A DNA stretch of 23,140 nucleotides, taken from positions 1 through 23,140 of the forward strand of contig JAAFKL010000036.1 of assembly GCA_021399405.1 (NCBI GenBank). The letters are read 5' to 3'. This DNA is from Candidatus Heimdallarchaeota archaeon (GTDB lineage Archaea > Asgardarchaeota > Heimdallarchaeia > Heimdallarchaeales > Kariarchaeaceae). Below the pieces are notes generated by a model. It worked only from the letters and a program-made list of their open reading frames with translations, searched no databases and had not been told where the DNA came from. This document shows positions 13,222 through 21,987 of the stretch, piece after piece (position 1 is the first letter of the stretch; the number at the start of each line of letters is the position of its first letter). Both the position numbers and the translations under genes were made by a program.

Positions 13222-14154
13222 ATGAGTAGAAAAAAAGTAAAAACAACTATCGTATCTATTGACCATGAAAAGGGTCATACATCAATAATACCAATTGTAG
13301 TTTTTGGTGAAGTTAACATACCTCATCTTGACGCTACGGAGCAAGTAGTAAAAGTCCATAGTGATGAGAGAACATTCAAGGAATTCACTAATGATGAAGG
13401 GAATTTAGTGCTTGAAACTCATTTTAGATCTATAACTAAAAAGCCGATGGTCATTTCTACTACATCATCAAACAATGTAGAGTTAAAATGGTCGATAAAA
13501 ATGTATAATTTAATAGTCGATGATGTCGAAAAAAGATCATTCAGGGGAATCAACCTTCGTATCCCTTATGAGCAGGAATTTATATTAATTGAAACCCAGC
13601 CAGTTAATCATCAGTTGCCTTTTCAGCTAGAAAATGGGAAAATACCAGATAAAATTATATTTTTCATTACGAGAAAGGATTTGGTAATCGGTTTAGGAAA
13701 ACGGATAGCTAGATCAATCATAGAGTCAGCTACTGAACTTGCAGGGGATTCAACACTTTATTCCTTAACAATTGATGCAGAATCGATTTCAACATTGGAA
13801 AGCCAATTTGAATCAACAAGGTACCGTACACAATTTAATACTGATGGTGTTCAAGGAACGAATCAATTGATTATGAAAGGAAATAATCCAGATCCGTTGA
13901 AAGTCATCTTAGAATTAGCTAATATAGTTTTATCAGATGAAGTTGCTCAAGGAGAAATTTTGGTTCCAGGTGAGACTAAAGCATGGCGAGCAAAAATTAC
14001 GGATCAAGCAGGTTTCTATGTAGCGAATAAGACTTCAATCAAGAAGATTGTGAAGTTTTCCCTGTCTTATATTTTGCCAATTACAAAAATCGATAAAGAA
14101 ATCCTGCCAATTCAAATTTCACAGAATGTAGATCAATTGGGCGTCCCTTTGTAA
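13222..14154 (+). CDS. Unknown cytoplasmic protein (about 310 aa)
   Basis: I do not recognise this protein. It has no signal peptide or TM segment. It starts with a basic N-terminus (MSRKKVKTT), followed by strands (TTIVSIDH, TSIIPIVVFGEVNIP) and an alternating strand and helix pattern throughout. I took the ATG at 13222; GTG 13219 is one codon earlier. A TATA-like ACATATAAA at 13165-13173 and AGAAGGA at 13203-13209 fit this start. The 3' end overlaps the convergent two-TM gene by 22 nt, so the two messages are antisense to each other there. Function unknown. Confidence 0.65.
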   Translation: MSRKKVKTTIVSIDHEKGHTSIIPIVVFGEVNIPHLDATEQVVKVHSDERTFKEFTNDEGNLVLETHFRSITKKPMVISTTSSNNVELKWSIKMYNLIVDDVEKRSFRGINLRIPYEQEFILIETQPVNHQLPFQLENGKIPDKIIFFITRKDLVIGLGKRIARSIIESATELAGDSTLYSLTIDAESISTLESQFESTRYRTQFNTDGVQGTNQLIMKGNNPDPLKVILELANIVLSDEVAQGEILVPGETKAWRAKITDQAGFYVANKTSIKKIVKFSLSYILPITKIDKEILPIQISQNVDQLGVPL

Positions 14155-14981
14155 AAGGAAGCCATAGCTTCTCGAATTCGTTTACTAAAACGCTCATCAA
14201 AACTTGCTAATTTCATATTTTCAGTATCTGAAGCAATGATATTGATTTTCTGCTTACTAAGTAGAATTTTTAAGCCATCATTTAAAACGAGAGAGATTTT
14301 TGAGTCCTTTGCCATTTCCTTAACAAAATAAACATTTTCTGTAAAAGCTGACATTGGGCTTATTTCAAGGGTAGGTAAACCCCAATTAATAGATTTTATC
14401 CTCTCATCAAAAAGTATTCCAGTTTGGTAAAGTAATTCACTAAGAGTATTAATCATTTGATTAAGTTCTTTGAAAGTGCCTTTGGTCACAATGATTATCT
14501 CAACACCATGGCAAATTACAGTTTCATTATTTTCAGTTAACATAGGGATAAATTCAATTTTACAATCTCGGTTTGTTACTAGAGTGAAATTATAGAGAAT
14601 TGATTTGTGCAATTCTTTCGTCTCATTAACTAATTTATCCGAATTTTTAATATTTAAAGATTTGAAAATGTCTGAAAATAGATCAGCGTAGACTTTAATG
14701 CCGATTTCATCTGCCCAACGAAAGTTTCTCAATGCGGTGACTGTTAATTTTTCACTCCATTTGAAACTGTGATTTACTTTGAACCAAAATCGTAAATCAC
14801 CTACGCGTTTACTGTTTGATACCATGTAACCAAAAAGCATCGTTGCAATCATAGTGACAAAAAAATCAATCCAAGGGTAGGTGGACAAATATTTCCAAAT
14901 TCCCAAAAGATCTAACAATTTAAAAATAAATAATAATCCTATAAAACTTGCTAAAACAATTGATTTTGAATTAAATTTCAC
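14133..14981 (-). CDS. Two-TM membrane protein with a cytoplasmic domain
   Basis: The N-terminus holds two TM segments (about residues 6-26, SIVLASFIGLLFIFKLLDLLG, and 37-55, WIDFFVTMIATMLFGYMVS). The remaining 225 residues are soluble and mixed alpha/beta, with no recognised motif. The GTG at 14981 is the first start in frame and sits directly before the TM region. This two-TM plus cytoplasmic domain layout is common among membrane effectors of defence systems, but it is also common elsewhere, so I do not assign a role. The 3' end overlaps the convergent 310-aa gene by 22 nt. The promoter region upstream (15001-15025) is rich in TATA-like sequence. Confidence 0.7.
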   Translation of the reverse strand: MKFNSKSIVLASFIGLLFIFKLLDLLGIWKYLSTYPWIDFFVTMIATMLFGYMVSNSKRVGDLRFWFKVNHSFKWSEKLTVTALRNFRWADEIGIKVYADLFSDIFKSLNIKNSDKLVNETKELHKSILYNFTLVTNRDCKIEFIPMLTENNETVICHGVEIIIVTKGTFKELNQMINTLSELLYQTGILFDERIKSINWGLPTLEISPMSAFTENVYFVKEMAKDSKISLVLNDGLKILLSKQKINIIASDTENMKLASFDERFSKRIREAMASFYKGTPN

Positions 14982-15097
14982 TTTTTTACTTCCACAAATA
15001 AATTATTAAATAATTATATATTTAATTTTATCTGCTCAGATATTTTATTGTTTTCTCGAAACAATAGAATGGATAATGGTGTAATAATGTCCAAAGA

Positions 15098-15113
15098 AAG
15101 GTAGAACTACCTT
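15098..15113. promoter_or_regulatory. Palindromic operator candidate upstream of the helicase operon
   Basis: AAGGTAGAACTACCTT is a palindrome with 7-bp arms (AAGGTAG/CTACCTT) and a 2-nt centre. It lies 35 nt before the short ORF at 15149 and about 220 nt before the helicase ATG. It is a fitting place for a repressor site. The same sequence could also form a very tight hairpin in RNA, though a 2-nt loop is unfavourable. Confidence 0.45.
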
Positions 15114-15148
15114 AACCTTATTGCAATCGATAATAATGTGTTAATTTA

Positions 15149-15304
15149 TTGAAACAAAAGACCGTAGAAAAATTTGAATATGATAAAATTAACAATAATT
15201 GTGTAAGATTTTATGATCCAAAAGAAAGAAAGATTGGTTACCTTAATCTGGTTTCAAGAAACTATCAAAATACATCTGTTTCGGCTCGATATAGTCGAAA
15301 ATGA
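15149..15304 (+). CDS. Short ORF before the helicase, possibly a frameshifted 5' part
   Basis: TTG at 15149 opens a 51-aa frame with a coding-like composition (KFEYDKINNNCVRFYDPKERKIGYLNLVSRNYQ). Its stop (15302-15304) is followed in another frame by another plausible stretch (NENIKIPIKKPYEQKIVTQRCIWFED, ending at 15380; that frame is open from an ATG at 15213). The helicase ATG at 15334 lies in the third frame. Three successive frames with protein-like content suggest either an overlapping small gene or a helicase-related N-terminus broken by frameshifts. No domain is recognised. Confidence 0.4.
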   Translation: MKQKTVEKFEYDKINNNCVRFYDPKERKIGYLNLVSRNYQNTSVSARYSRK

Positions 15305-15333
15305 AAACATCAAAATTCCGATAAAAAAACCAT

Positions 15334-17700
15334 ATGAACAAAAAATTGTTACACAAAGGTGTATTTGGTTTGAGGATTAAGATGAGAAACAATACTGATC
15401 TAGTTAAAATTAATTTGATAAAATATATTGGATTATTAAAAGTCCATAAGAAATCGTTACCAAATCACATCAATAACGTAATCCTATTTGATGTAAAAAT
15501 AGTTAAATCAGGCAGAGGTCGTTTTCTACTAAAACACACAACTGGTTCTTATGAACTAGAGCCACTCAACGATATTTTGACAATTAATGAAATTGCTGAT
15601 GAAGGATTCTTAGATAATATTATTTCGATTACAGACCTTGAAATTCGATCTGATCATGGTAAAACAACAAGCGTGAATGAATTTAATTTAAGACTCTCAA
15701 AAATACCAAAGGTTCCATTTTCAGATAGTGAAAAACTGTTTTACTCATTTAGAAGCGCTTTAACGAGAAAAATACATGTTAATAAATTAAGAATTCAAAG
15801 GCAAGTACCGTATCAGCAAAATTCACCAAACAATATAGAGTTGGATGAAGTGATCATAGGAATTAATACTCTCTCTGGGAACATTGGGGCTCATTCAGTA
15901 GATTTGGTGAAGGTTGATGATCAAATTTGGAAATTGAAGAAAAATCAAAACATTCCTAAGACAGGGATTCTGACTTTCATCGACCCAGCCAATAATTATG
16001 AATACGATATTTTCAAATATAAAAAATTTAGACAGGTTTTAAATGACCCTCAGATACCGAGTTCACCACTTGGTCGAATTCGCAGCTTGCTTTCAGATTA
16101 TAATGGTGTACTAGAATACGCAGATGATTTCAAATTCAGTTCAGATCATGAAATGACAAAAAATCAGGAAGAAATTCTTAATCGATTAATATCTGATCCT
16201 CTCATCATAGTTGACAGTGTTGCAGGTACAGGAAAAACCACAACTGTTGTTAATGCGATAATTGAGTTAATACAACAAGATAAAAGAATATTAATCATAG
16301 CTCATTCTCATAGAGTTCTTGAAGCAATAATTGAAATGCTAATTGCTGTTAATAAAAAAGTTGAAGAAGATATATTAAGAATCACTACAAAAAATACACG
16401 CAGGAAGGTGATCCACAAAAAATTCTTAGCAGAAAATATAATAGCACTTGAAAAACAAATTATGGTTGATAATCTCAACAAGGCTTTAGAAATTGAAACA
16501 AATGAGAAAATTAGAGAGATCCAAAAGAATATATCGGAAATAATTGAAAGTGACGAGACATTTTCTTCTTTAATAACCTTAAGTAAAAAAATTGTTATTT
16601 GCACAGCAGATAGCTTGTTAAGTCAATCTTATCGATTTTATAAGAATTCAGAAGAAATCCAAACATTTCATCCACCGACTGCTGAATTTGATTTGGCGAT
16701 AATAGAAGATTCTAGTGACATTAATTTTCCAACATTAATCCATTCATGCCAGTTCAGCCATAGATGGGCGTTTATTGGAGATATGTTTCAATCTGCACCA
16801 GTAATAACAAAATCGCAAAATGTCCCCAAATACCAAGATCGGATATTACCAAAGGGTGAAAAAAACATTGCTCGAGTTACGGACCTGATTAATGAAAAGA
16901 GGCGAACTCTAAGCATTAACCGCAGTTTGGGTCAGATTGATCATCTATTAGGGACACAAGCATTAAGTATGTTAAAAGATAAAAATTATTTTGATTTAGA
17001 AAATCAAGTTTTAAATTTAACAAAATGGCATAGATCAACACCTGAACTATCCAAGTTTATAGTTAATTGCTTCGAAATTCTCAAGGGTAATATCGATTTC
17101 AGCAATACTGCTGCAAAAGATATTCCAGTTAATTTAGTTGAAATTATTGATTCATATTCGCCAAAAATAGCTGAAGAAGTAAATGAAGGAGATTTAGGAG
17201 GATATACTAATACTCATGAGATCACTTTATTAATTAACTGGCTAACTGAATTTCTTAACAAGTTAAATAATAACTCTGGAGAACAAGAAGAAATAACTAT
17301 CGGGATTTATTCTCCATTCAATATCCAAATTGATCACATAATCCAAGGTTTGGTTGAAGAATTTCCAGACTTTACGGAAAATGACCGATTTATTGAAGAT
17401 ACAAGTGGAAACGTAAAGATTCATGTTAATTCATTACACAATCATAAAAATAGAGAATATGATATAATGATTTTGAGTTGTACAAGATCACGAATAGGAG
17501 GTCAATTAAAAGATGAAAAAGATATGTTTACAATTTTCAGCAGAGCAAAACAGTCTCTAGTGTTCTGTCTTGATATGCCTAGATTTAAAGCGTCTTGGGG
17601 TTCAATTAAAAACCGTTTAAATCGAATGCAAAGAAGAGAAACAGGACCATGGTCATATTTATTTCAATATATCACAGATCATCCTGAGATAGTGATGTAA
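15334..17700 (+). CDS. Superfamily 1 helicase (Upf1/DNA2-like core)
   Basis: This is a predicted nucleic-acid helicase of 788 aa. Residues 1-280 are of unknown fold. The SF1 core follows, with Walker A VAGTGKTT at 296-303, motif II FDLAIIEDSSDI around 452-463, motif III AFIGDMFQSAPV, motif IV KWHRSTPELSKFI, motif V NSLHNHKNREYDIMILSCTRS and motif VI FTIFSRAKQSLVF. Motif II reads Glu-Asp where DExx is usual (EDSS rather than DEAS), which is unusual and may alter ATP hydrolysis. The operon continues downstream with an unknown protein and a PLD-family protein, so the helicase probably supplies translocation or unwinding for a nuclease-like partner. It may also have a broken 5' extension. Confidence 0.85.
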   Translation: MNKKLLHKGVFGLRIKMRNNTDLVKINLIKYIGLLKVHKKSLPNHINNVILFDVKIVKSGRGRFLLKHTTGSYELEPLNDILTINEIADEGFLDNIISITDLEIRSDHGKTTSVNEFNLRLSKIPKVPFSDSEKLFYSFRSALTRKIHVNKLRIQRQVPYQQNSPNNIELDEVIIGINTLSGNIGAHSVDLVKVDDQIWKLKKNQNIPKTGILTFIDPANNYEYDIFKYKKFRQVLNDPQIPSSPLGRIRSLLSDYNGVLEYADDFKFSSDHEMTKNQEEILNRLISDPLIIVDSVAGTGKTTTVVNAIIELIQQDKRILIIAHSHRVLEAIIEMLIAVNKKVEEDILRITTKNTRRKVIHKKFLAENIIALEKQIMVDNLNKALEIETNEKIREIQKNISEIIESDETFSSLITLSKKIVICTADSLLSQSYRFYKNSEEIQTFHPPTAEFDLAIIEDSSDINFPTLIHSCQFSHRWAFIGDMFQSAPVITKSQNVPKYQDRILPKGEKNIARVTDLINEKRRTLSINRSLGQIDHLLGTQALSMLKDKNYFDLENQVLNLTKWHRSTPELSKFIVNCFEILKGNIDFSNTAAKDIPVNLVEIIDSYSPKIAEEVNEGDLGGYTNTHEITLLINWLTEFLNKLNNNSGEQEEITIGIYSPFNIQIDHIIQGLVEEFPDFTENDRFIEDTSGNVKIHVNSLHNHKNREYDIMILSCTRSRIGGQLKDEKDMFTIFSRAKQSLVFCLDMPRFKASWGSIKNRLNRMQRRETGPWSYLFQYITDHPEIVM

Positions 17701-17801
17701 CTAAGGGGGTAGACATTCTGAAAATTAAAAAACATATCAAAATTGAGAAAGCAATTATTCCCGCTTCTGAAATTAGAGTAACAGATCAACTAGAAGCAAT
17801 A

Positions 17802-18869
17802 ATGCTTGAGGTAATGAAATTTATCAAATTGAAGCAAAAAATAAATCCCGATGAAATCAGATTGAAACTTGGATTTACTGAATTAATTAACAATGGGATT
17901 ATTAATCGATTAAAATTAAAGTCCTTAATTAAATCAGAAAATAACTCAATTGAGCTAAATAGCAGAGGTAGGAATTATTTAGATAAGGATAAAATATTTG
18001 AGGATAAAATAATCGAACTGAGATTAATCGTAACGGATTCTCCACATTTTGTTCTAAGACACTCATTTTATCATCCAAGTGAAAATTATCATCAGTCCGG
18101 TATTACAATGGAATTGATAGAGAAAAGAAGAGAGGTTTCGGGACTGTTGAAAAGTATCATCAAAATTGGTAAAGAGGTTTATTGTTTTGAAGAGCAAGAT
18201 GGGATAATCGAAATTGGATTACATGAAATTTCAAATGATAATTCAAATGGAAAATTGAAAATAAAATCTAAAGTTGATAAATACAATTATCGAGTTGATG
18301 TTAGTCCGAATGATGAGGAAGTCATTCATGATTTGAGTAATTTATCAAACTTACTTGGGACAAATCGAATTGTATCACTTACTTCTTCTTTACAATCTAT
18401 CGAGGCTCTCACAGGCTTTCAGCTAGAGTTAAACCAAGGAGATGATGAAATATTTGAAGTCGTGATAAATTCAAGATCTAACGTTTCTATTGAAAACCTC
18501 TTGAAACTCAATAATTGGCTTAATGAGGGACTTTGGAACAATAATAAAGAGAAGTGGGTTATTGAATTATCGATGTTTAATGGGTGGTTCGTTGACTTTG
18601 AATTCTCCCTATTATCGACAAGTAATAGAATACTCCATTTAATGTTTTCACACCATATTATGAATAATAATTTGGATGATTTGTTAGATGATTTGGACTT
18701 CAACAATAGATTGGAAATTGAATGGGAAAAATTTATCGAGGCGGATACTACAGAAACATTACATTTGAACCGTGATGTCCTATTTAATTTATTATGGAAG
18801 TTTCCACAAAAAAAGGCTATCGCCAAACTAGTCGCTGGCAAAATGGTTGAGGGGGCTATTTTGAATTGA
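17802..18869 (+). CDS. Unknown protein between helicase and PLD protein, N-terminal winged helix likely
   Basis: This 355-aa soluble protein has an N-terminal segment that looks like a winged helix (KINPDEIRLKLGFTELINNGIINRLKLKSLIKSENNSIELNSRGRNYL). The rest is a mix of strands and helices with no known motif. The frame is open upstream through the helicase stop. An AGGGGG at 17704-17709 lies 8 nt before a CTG at 17718, which would add 28 residues (LKIKKHIKIEKAIIPASEIRVTDQ...) and use a noncanonical start. I kept the ATG at 17802 as the conservative choice. The stop overlaps the PLD gene start by 4 nt. It is likely a required partner of the helicase and PLD proteins. Confidence 0.75.
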   Translation: MLEVMKFIKLKQKINPDEIRLKLGFTELINNGIINRLKLKSLIKSENNSIELNSRGRNYLDKDKIFEDKIIELRLIVTDSPHFVLRHSFYHPSENYHQSGITMELIEKRREVSGLLKSIIKIGKEVYCFEEQDGIIEIGLHEISNDNSNGKLKIKSKVDKYNYRVDVSPNDEEVIHDLSNLSNLLGTNRIVSLTSSLQSIEALTGFQLELNQGDDEIFEVVINSRSNVSIENLLKLNNWLNEGLWNNNKEKWVIELSMFNGWFVDFEFSLLSTSNRILHLMFSHHIMNNNLDDLLDDLDFNNRLEIEWEKFIEADTTETLHLNRDVLFNLLWKFPQKKAIAKLVAGKMVEGAILN

Positions 18870-20320
18870 ATTCAGAGTATAGACAATATAAAGGATATAC
18901 GTTTTATTGGAATTCAAAGATACTATACAATGATATTAATTTTGATGATGAGGATTCTGAAGTATTAGAATTAGACTCAGCAGAAAATATAGTTTACACT
19001 TTACCAAATTCAGGGAATCATTTAGAAGAAATATTCAAATTAGTTCAACATGGAATCGACAACAATGAATCGATCTTCTTATCTTCTTTTGTGTTAAATT
19101 ATGAGCCTGTTGTGGAGAAATTGCTTGCAACTAGTGATAAATTACGAGGTAAAATCTACATATTAACGGTGTTTAACAGAAATGACATTCGATCGGTAGT
19201 ACGATCACCAAATGAAGAAAATGCACATTTTACATCATTGCAGAGGTTAGTTAATGCAGGAATTCGAGTTAGAAATAATCCCAATGGGCACTGGAAGTTT
19301 GTCGTCGTCGGAGATCGCAGTATTGTTACATCAGCAAATCTAACTGCACCAGCATTCGGTATCAATCCTGAATTTGGATTATCTCTTCCACCAATTCATT
19401 CAATTAATTTAAAAAAGTGGTTTATTGATGTTTGGAAATATCATACTGATGAAGAGAGAAGAGATACATCAAACCATAAATTACCCTCAACAATATCTCA
19501 ACATTCTTGCATATTGAGTAGCTATGGTTCTGCACTTGAATTAATCTCGACCTATGACAATATTAAACACAAAAATAAATTGATGGGTTTATTGGGAAAT
19601 TCCAAAGCGAGTATCTGGTTAACCTCATATAAACTAACTAATCGAGATATAATCGATATGCTAAATAGAAAAGCAGATGATGGAATTGATGTAAAAATAT
19701 TATTACCAAGATCTTCTTACTTCAGGAATGATAAATATCAAGCCATCAAGCTATTGTCAGACAAAATTAAGTTAAAATACTGTTTAGAAGCTCATTGTAA
19801 AATAATAATAATTGATGGCGTGAGAGTAATAGTTTCAACAGGAAATATGGATAAACACTTGAATAAGCCGAATTTAGATATTAGCATTTTTACAAAAAAT
19901 CAAACGATAATATCCAGTACATCAGATTTTTTTGAAAAGCTTTGGAATCTGGGTTATGACAAAATTGATGAGGAAAATATCACACCAGGATCTTGGAAAG
20001 ATAGCTTATCTCTTAAAATTCTAATTGATTCACCCTTACGAATCCATCCGAGATTATATACTGAGGACCTTGAGGGTTTTGTAGAAAAGATTCAATGTTC
20101 AAGTTTGATTTCAGTTTATCACGAAGTTGATGATTTAATTTATTTGAAATTTCCACCCAAAACTGAACGTCAAGATATATTGAAATTAGTTAAAATTGAT
20201 AACGGGTATCGTATTCAACCTCTGGTAAAAAATGAGTGGGAAATATTAAATAATTTGGATGTTACTTTATATGAAACTATTGAGTTTGAGTTAGTGTGGA
20301 ATGATTTCTTGAGAGAATAA
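18866..20320 (+). CDS. PLD-superfamily protein (two HKD motifs, one divergent)
   Basis: This 484-aa protein of the phospholipase D/nuclease superfamily has two HKD motifs. The second, at 310-330 (HCKIIIIDGVRVIVSTGN), is canonical HxK-x4-D followed by STGN. The first, at 142-159 (HWKFVVVGDRSIVTSANLT), has Gly in the Asp position with Asp one residue later, but keeps the SAN part. Bi-lobed PLD nucleases work with two such motifs, so activity is plausible. A TTG start at 18866 is supported by AGGGGG at 18850-18855, about 10 nt upstream, with a 4-nt overlap with the previous gene. Helicase plus PLD protein pairs occur in DNA-processing and defence loci (for example drmC of DISARM is PLD-type). 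Confidence 0.85.
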   Translation: MNSEYRQYKGYTFYWNSKILYNDINFDDEDSEVLELDSAENIVYTLPNSGNHLEEIFKLVQHGIDNNESIFLSSFVLNYEPVVEKLLATSDKLRGKIYILTVFNRNDIRSVVRSPNEENAHFTSLQRLVNAGIRVRNNPNGHWKFVVVGDRSIVTSANLTAPAFGINPEFGLSLPPIHSINLKKWFIDVWKYHTDEERRDTSNHKLPSTISQHSCILSSYGSALELISTYDNIKHKNKLMGLLGNSKASIWLTSYKLTNRDIIDMLNRKADDGIDVKILLPRSSYFRNDKYQAIKLLSDKIKLKYCLEAHCKIIIIDGVRVIVSTGNMDKHLNKPNLDISIFTKNQTIISSTSDFFEKLWNLGYDKIDEENITPGSWKDSLSLKILIDSPLRIHPRLYTEDLEGFVEKIQCSSLISVYHEVDDLIYLKFPPKTERQDILKLVKIDNGYRIQPLVKNEWEILNNLDVTLYETIEFELVWNDFLRE

Positions 20321-20370
20321 ATTGAAAACATAACAAGTATAGAAAAAATAAATCAATTATGAGGGAGGGA

Positions 20371-20976
20371 TTACAGAGGTGGTTTATACATCAATCGATA
20401 GTTTGAGACTACAATAAATAGAGCTATAAAAGTGAAAATGAAAAATTTAGTCTGAATTAATATCTGATCATCGGTCGATCTTTCATCAAGTTCTGTCTTA
20501 ATATTAGTAAGTGAATCAAGTGACCCTGATACCGTGATACTAATTACTATCTCAGCGTCATTTGGATTGACCGTGGTCATCCTTGAGTTGGAAATCGCAG
20601 ACATTGGAATTGCAAATTGTATATACCCAAGTGTGTCATCCCCTTCATCATCCTCTTCTCTCACTTCGATCTTGAGAATATCACCATGGGTCATATCTAA
20701 TGTGTTTGTTCGATCAATATCTATTTCATCAGAGTTGTCCATCGAATAATGACCAGAATTCGGAATTCGATAAATGTCTTCATCATTGATTTGAATAGTA
20801 ATAAATATTTCACCCGAACCCTTAGCTAGGCCATCATGATCGTCTAACACCTTTAGAGAATGTATTGTTATATTTAGTGTTTGAGTATCTGCTGTTGTAG
20901 TTGAAGGGATAATTGAGATAAATAGAAATCCAATCGTGATAATAAAAATTAACAGTTGAGATCTGTTGTGCTTCAT
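20371..20976 (-). CDS. Secreted or surface C2-like calcium-binding protein
   Basis: This 201-aa protein has an N-terminal signal sequence (SQLLIFIITIGFLFISIIPSTTTA) and a C-terminal TM (FFIFTFIALFIVVSNYRLMY). Between them (about residues 30-125) the pattern LNITIHSLKVLDDHDGLAKGSGEIFITIQI, then IEVREEDDEGDDTLGYIQFAI, resembles a C2-like calcium-binding beta-sandwich, with several acidic loop residues. The topology is therefore a surface-exposed domain anchored at its C-terminus. I call this C2-like by pattern only. It is convergent with the PLD operon, with no shared promoter. Confidence 0.65.
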   Translation of the reverse strand: MKHNRSQLLIFIITIGFLFISIIPSTTTADTQTLNITIHSLKVLDDHDGLAKGSGEIFITIQINDEDIYRIPNSGHYSMDNSDEIDIDRTNTLDMTHGDILKIEVREEDDEGDDTLGYIQFAIPMSAISNSRMTTVNPNDAEIVISITVSGSLDSLTNIKTELDERSTDDQILIQTKFFIFTFIALFIVVSNYRLMYKPPL

Positions 20977-21243
20977 AATTAAGTTATAAATACGGAAAAG
21001 ATATTAAAACTGATAGACAGTGAGTTTAAACTGAATGATCAGGTCAAGCGGTCCAGACCCGTAGGTCCAAATCAACATATGTGGAACAAATAAATAAATC
21101 ATTTGTTTGCGGTTGATATTTGACTTAGCCGACGAAAAAGAATGATGTTCTTCCAAATCGTTTGATTGAAACAATATAAGTGAGGTCATTGTTTTTATAC
21201 CGGGCAGATGGAATAATCCTATGACTTATGTGATCAATACAAC

Positions 21244-21969
21244 ATGGGTTTCGGAAGATTATTAATGGCGAAATATAATTTGAAAAATTGTCCTGATATC
21301 TTTATTTGTGAAAAATGTGATCACCATATCGATAGAAAGACGATGGTAAAAAGAGTTCTACAAAACAAGGTTGAACTAAAACCAATTTTTGAAGATAGGA
21401 CATATAGTTCCATCATACATTGTGAAAATTGCAATAGTGGTTATTGGCGATTTTTTGTTGATAGTAGACCTGAGGTTACAATTATCGATATGACAAATCA
21501 CATTACGGTAGATGATTTGCACAGCAAAGAAAAGATGGCCCATCAATGGACAGAACATATAGAAAGGGCGAGAAATGACATAAGCCAGATCGGTAGCGAG
21601 TTCGCCAAAAAATATTATTTATCCTGGTATGGACCCTCGGAATTGTTTTTGATGCAATCAGGCATTGCTCATGAAAATTATGATGATTTAATAGGGAGAT
21701 TGTCCGAACTGCCACTTCTATTACTTCGAAACAAGGAGAAAAAAGCGGAATACATGATTTGCTTAGCATATCAAGATGAAGTAGTGAATCCATATCAGAG
21801 TCGGGTCCTCAGTCCAAATCTATTAGAATATGAAGAGAAAATGGATTTCGCAAAATTTGCTCAAGGAATGTGGTTTTTAATTGAGATGGGAAAATTACCC
21901 CATCCTTTGTATTTCCAAACTGAATTGGAAGAAAATCTCAAATTGATGATTGATGGGGAGCTATTTTGA
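21244..21969 (+). CDS. Zinc-ribbon protein of unknown function (241 aa)
   Basis: The N-terminus carries a zinc-ribbon set: Cys22/Cys25 (CEKC) and Cys60/Cys63 (CENC), with an extra Cys16. The remaining 170 residues are mostly helical and acidic, with no known motif (for example WTEHIERARNDISQIGSEFAKKYYLSWYG). The ATG at 21244 has no ribosome site; a TATA-like TTTTTATAC at about 21192-21200 gives a short leader. ATG at 21265 is a possible alternative. Zinc ribbons of this sort occur in DNA-binding and regulatory proteins, but I cannot assign one. It is convergent with the acidic gene at 21988. Confidence 0.65.
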   Translation: MGFGRLLMAKYNLKNCPDIFICEKCDHHIDRKTMVKRVLQNKVELKPIFEDRTYSSIIHCENCNSGYWRFFVDSRPEVTIIDMTNHITVDDLHSKEKMAHQWTEHIERARNDISQIGSEFAKKYYLSWYGPSELFLMQSGIAHENYDDLIGRLSELPLLLLRNKEKKAEYMICLAYQDEVVNPYQSRVLSPNLLEYEEKMDFAKFAQGMWFLIEMGKLPHPLYFQTELEENLKLMIDGELF

Positions 21970-21987
21970 ATATTGATCGATCGGCCA

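Noticed and set aside
13173..13228. 18-codon upstream ORF that overlaps the start of the 310-aa gene
   Set aside because: The TATA box at 13165-13173 puts the transcription start downstream of its ATG, so it would not be in the message.
18419..18841. 140-aa open frame on the minus strand
   Set aside because: Antisense shadow of the 355-aa gene, Ser/Leu-rich composition typical of antisense frames.
20534..20749. 71-aa open frame on the plus strand
   Set aside because: Antisense shadow of the C2-like secreted protein gene.
21004..21189. 61-aa open frame on the minus strand
   Set aside because: No ribosome site, no domain, and short; sits in a promoter-like spacer.
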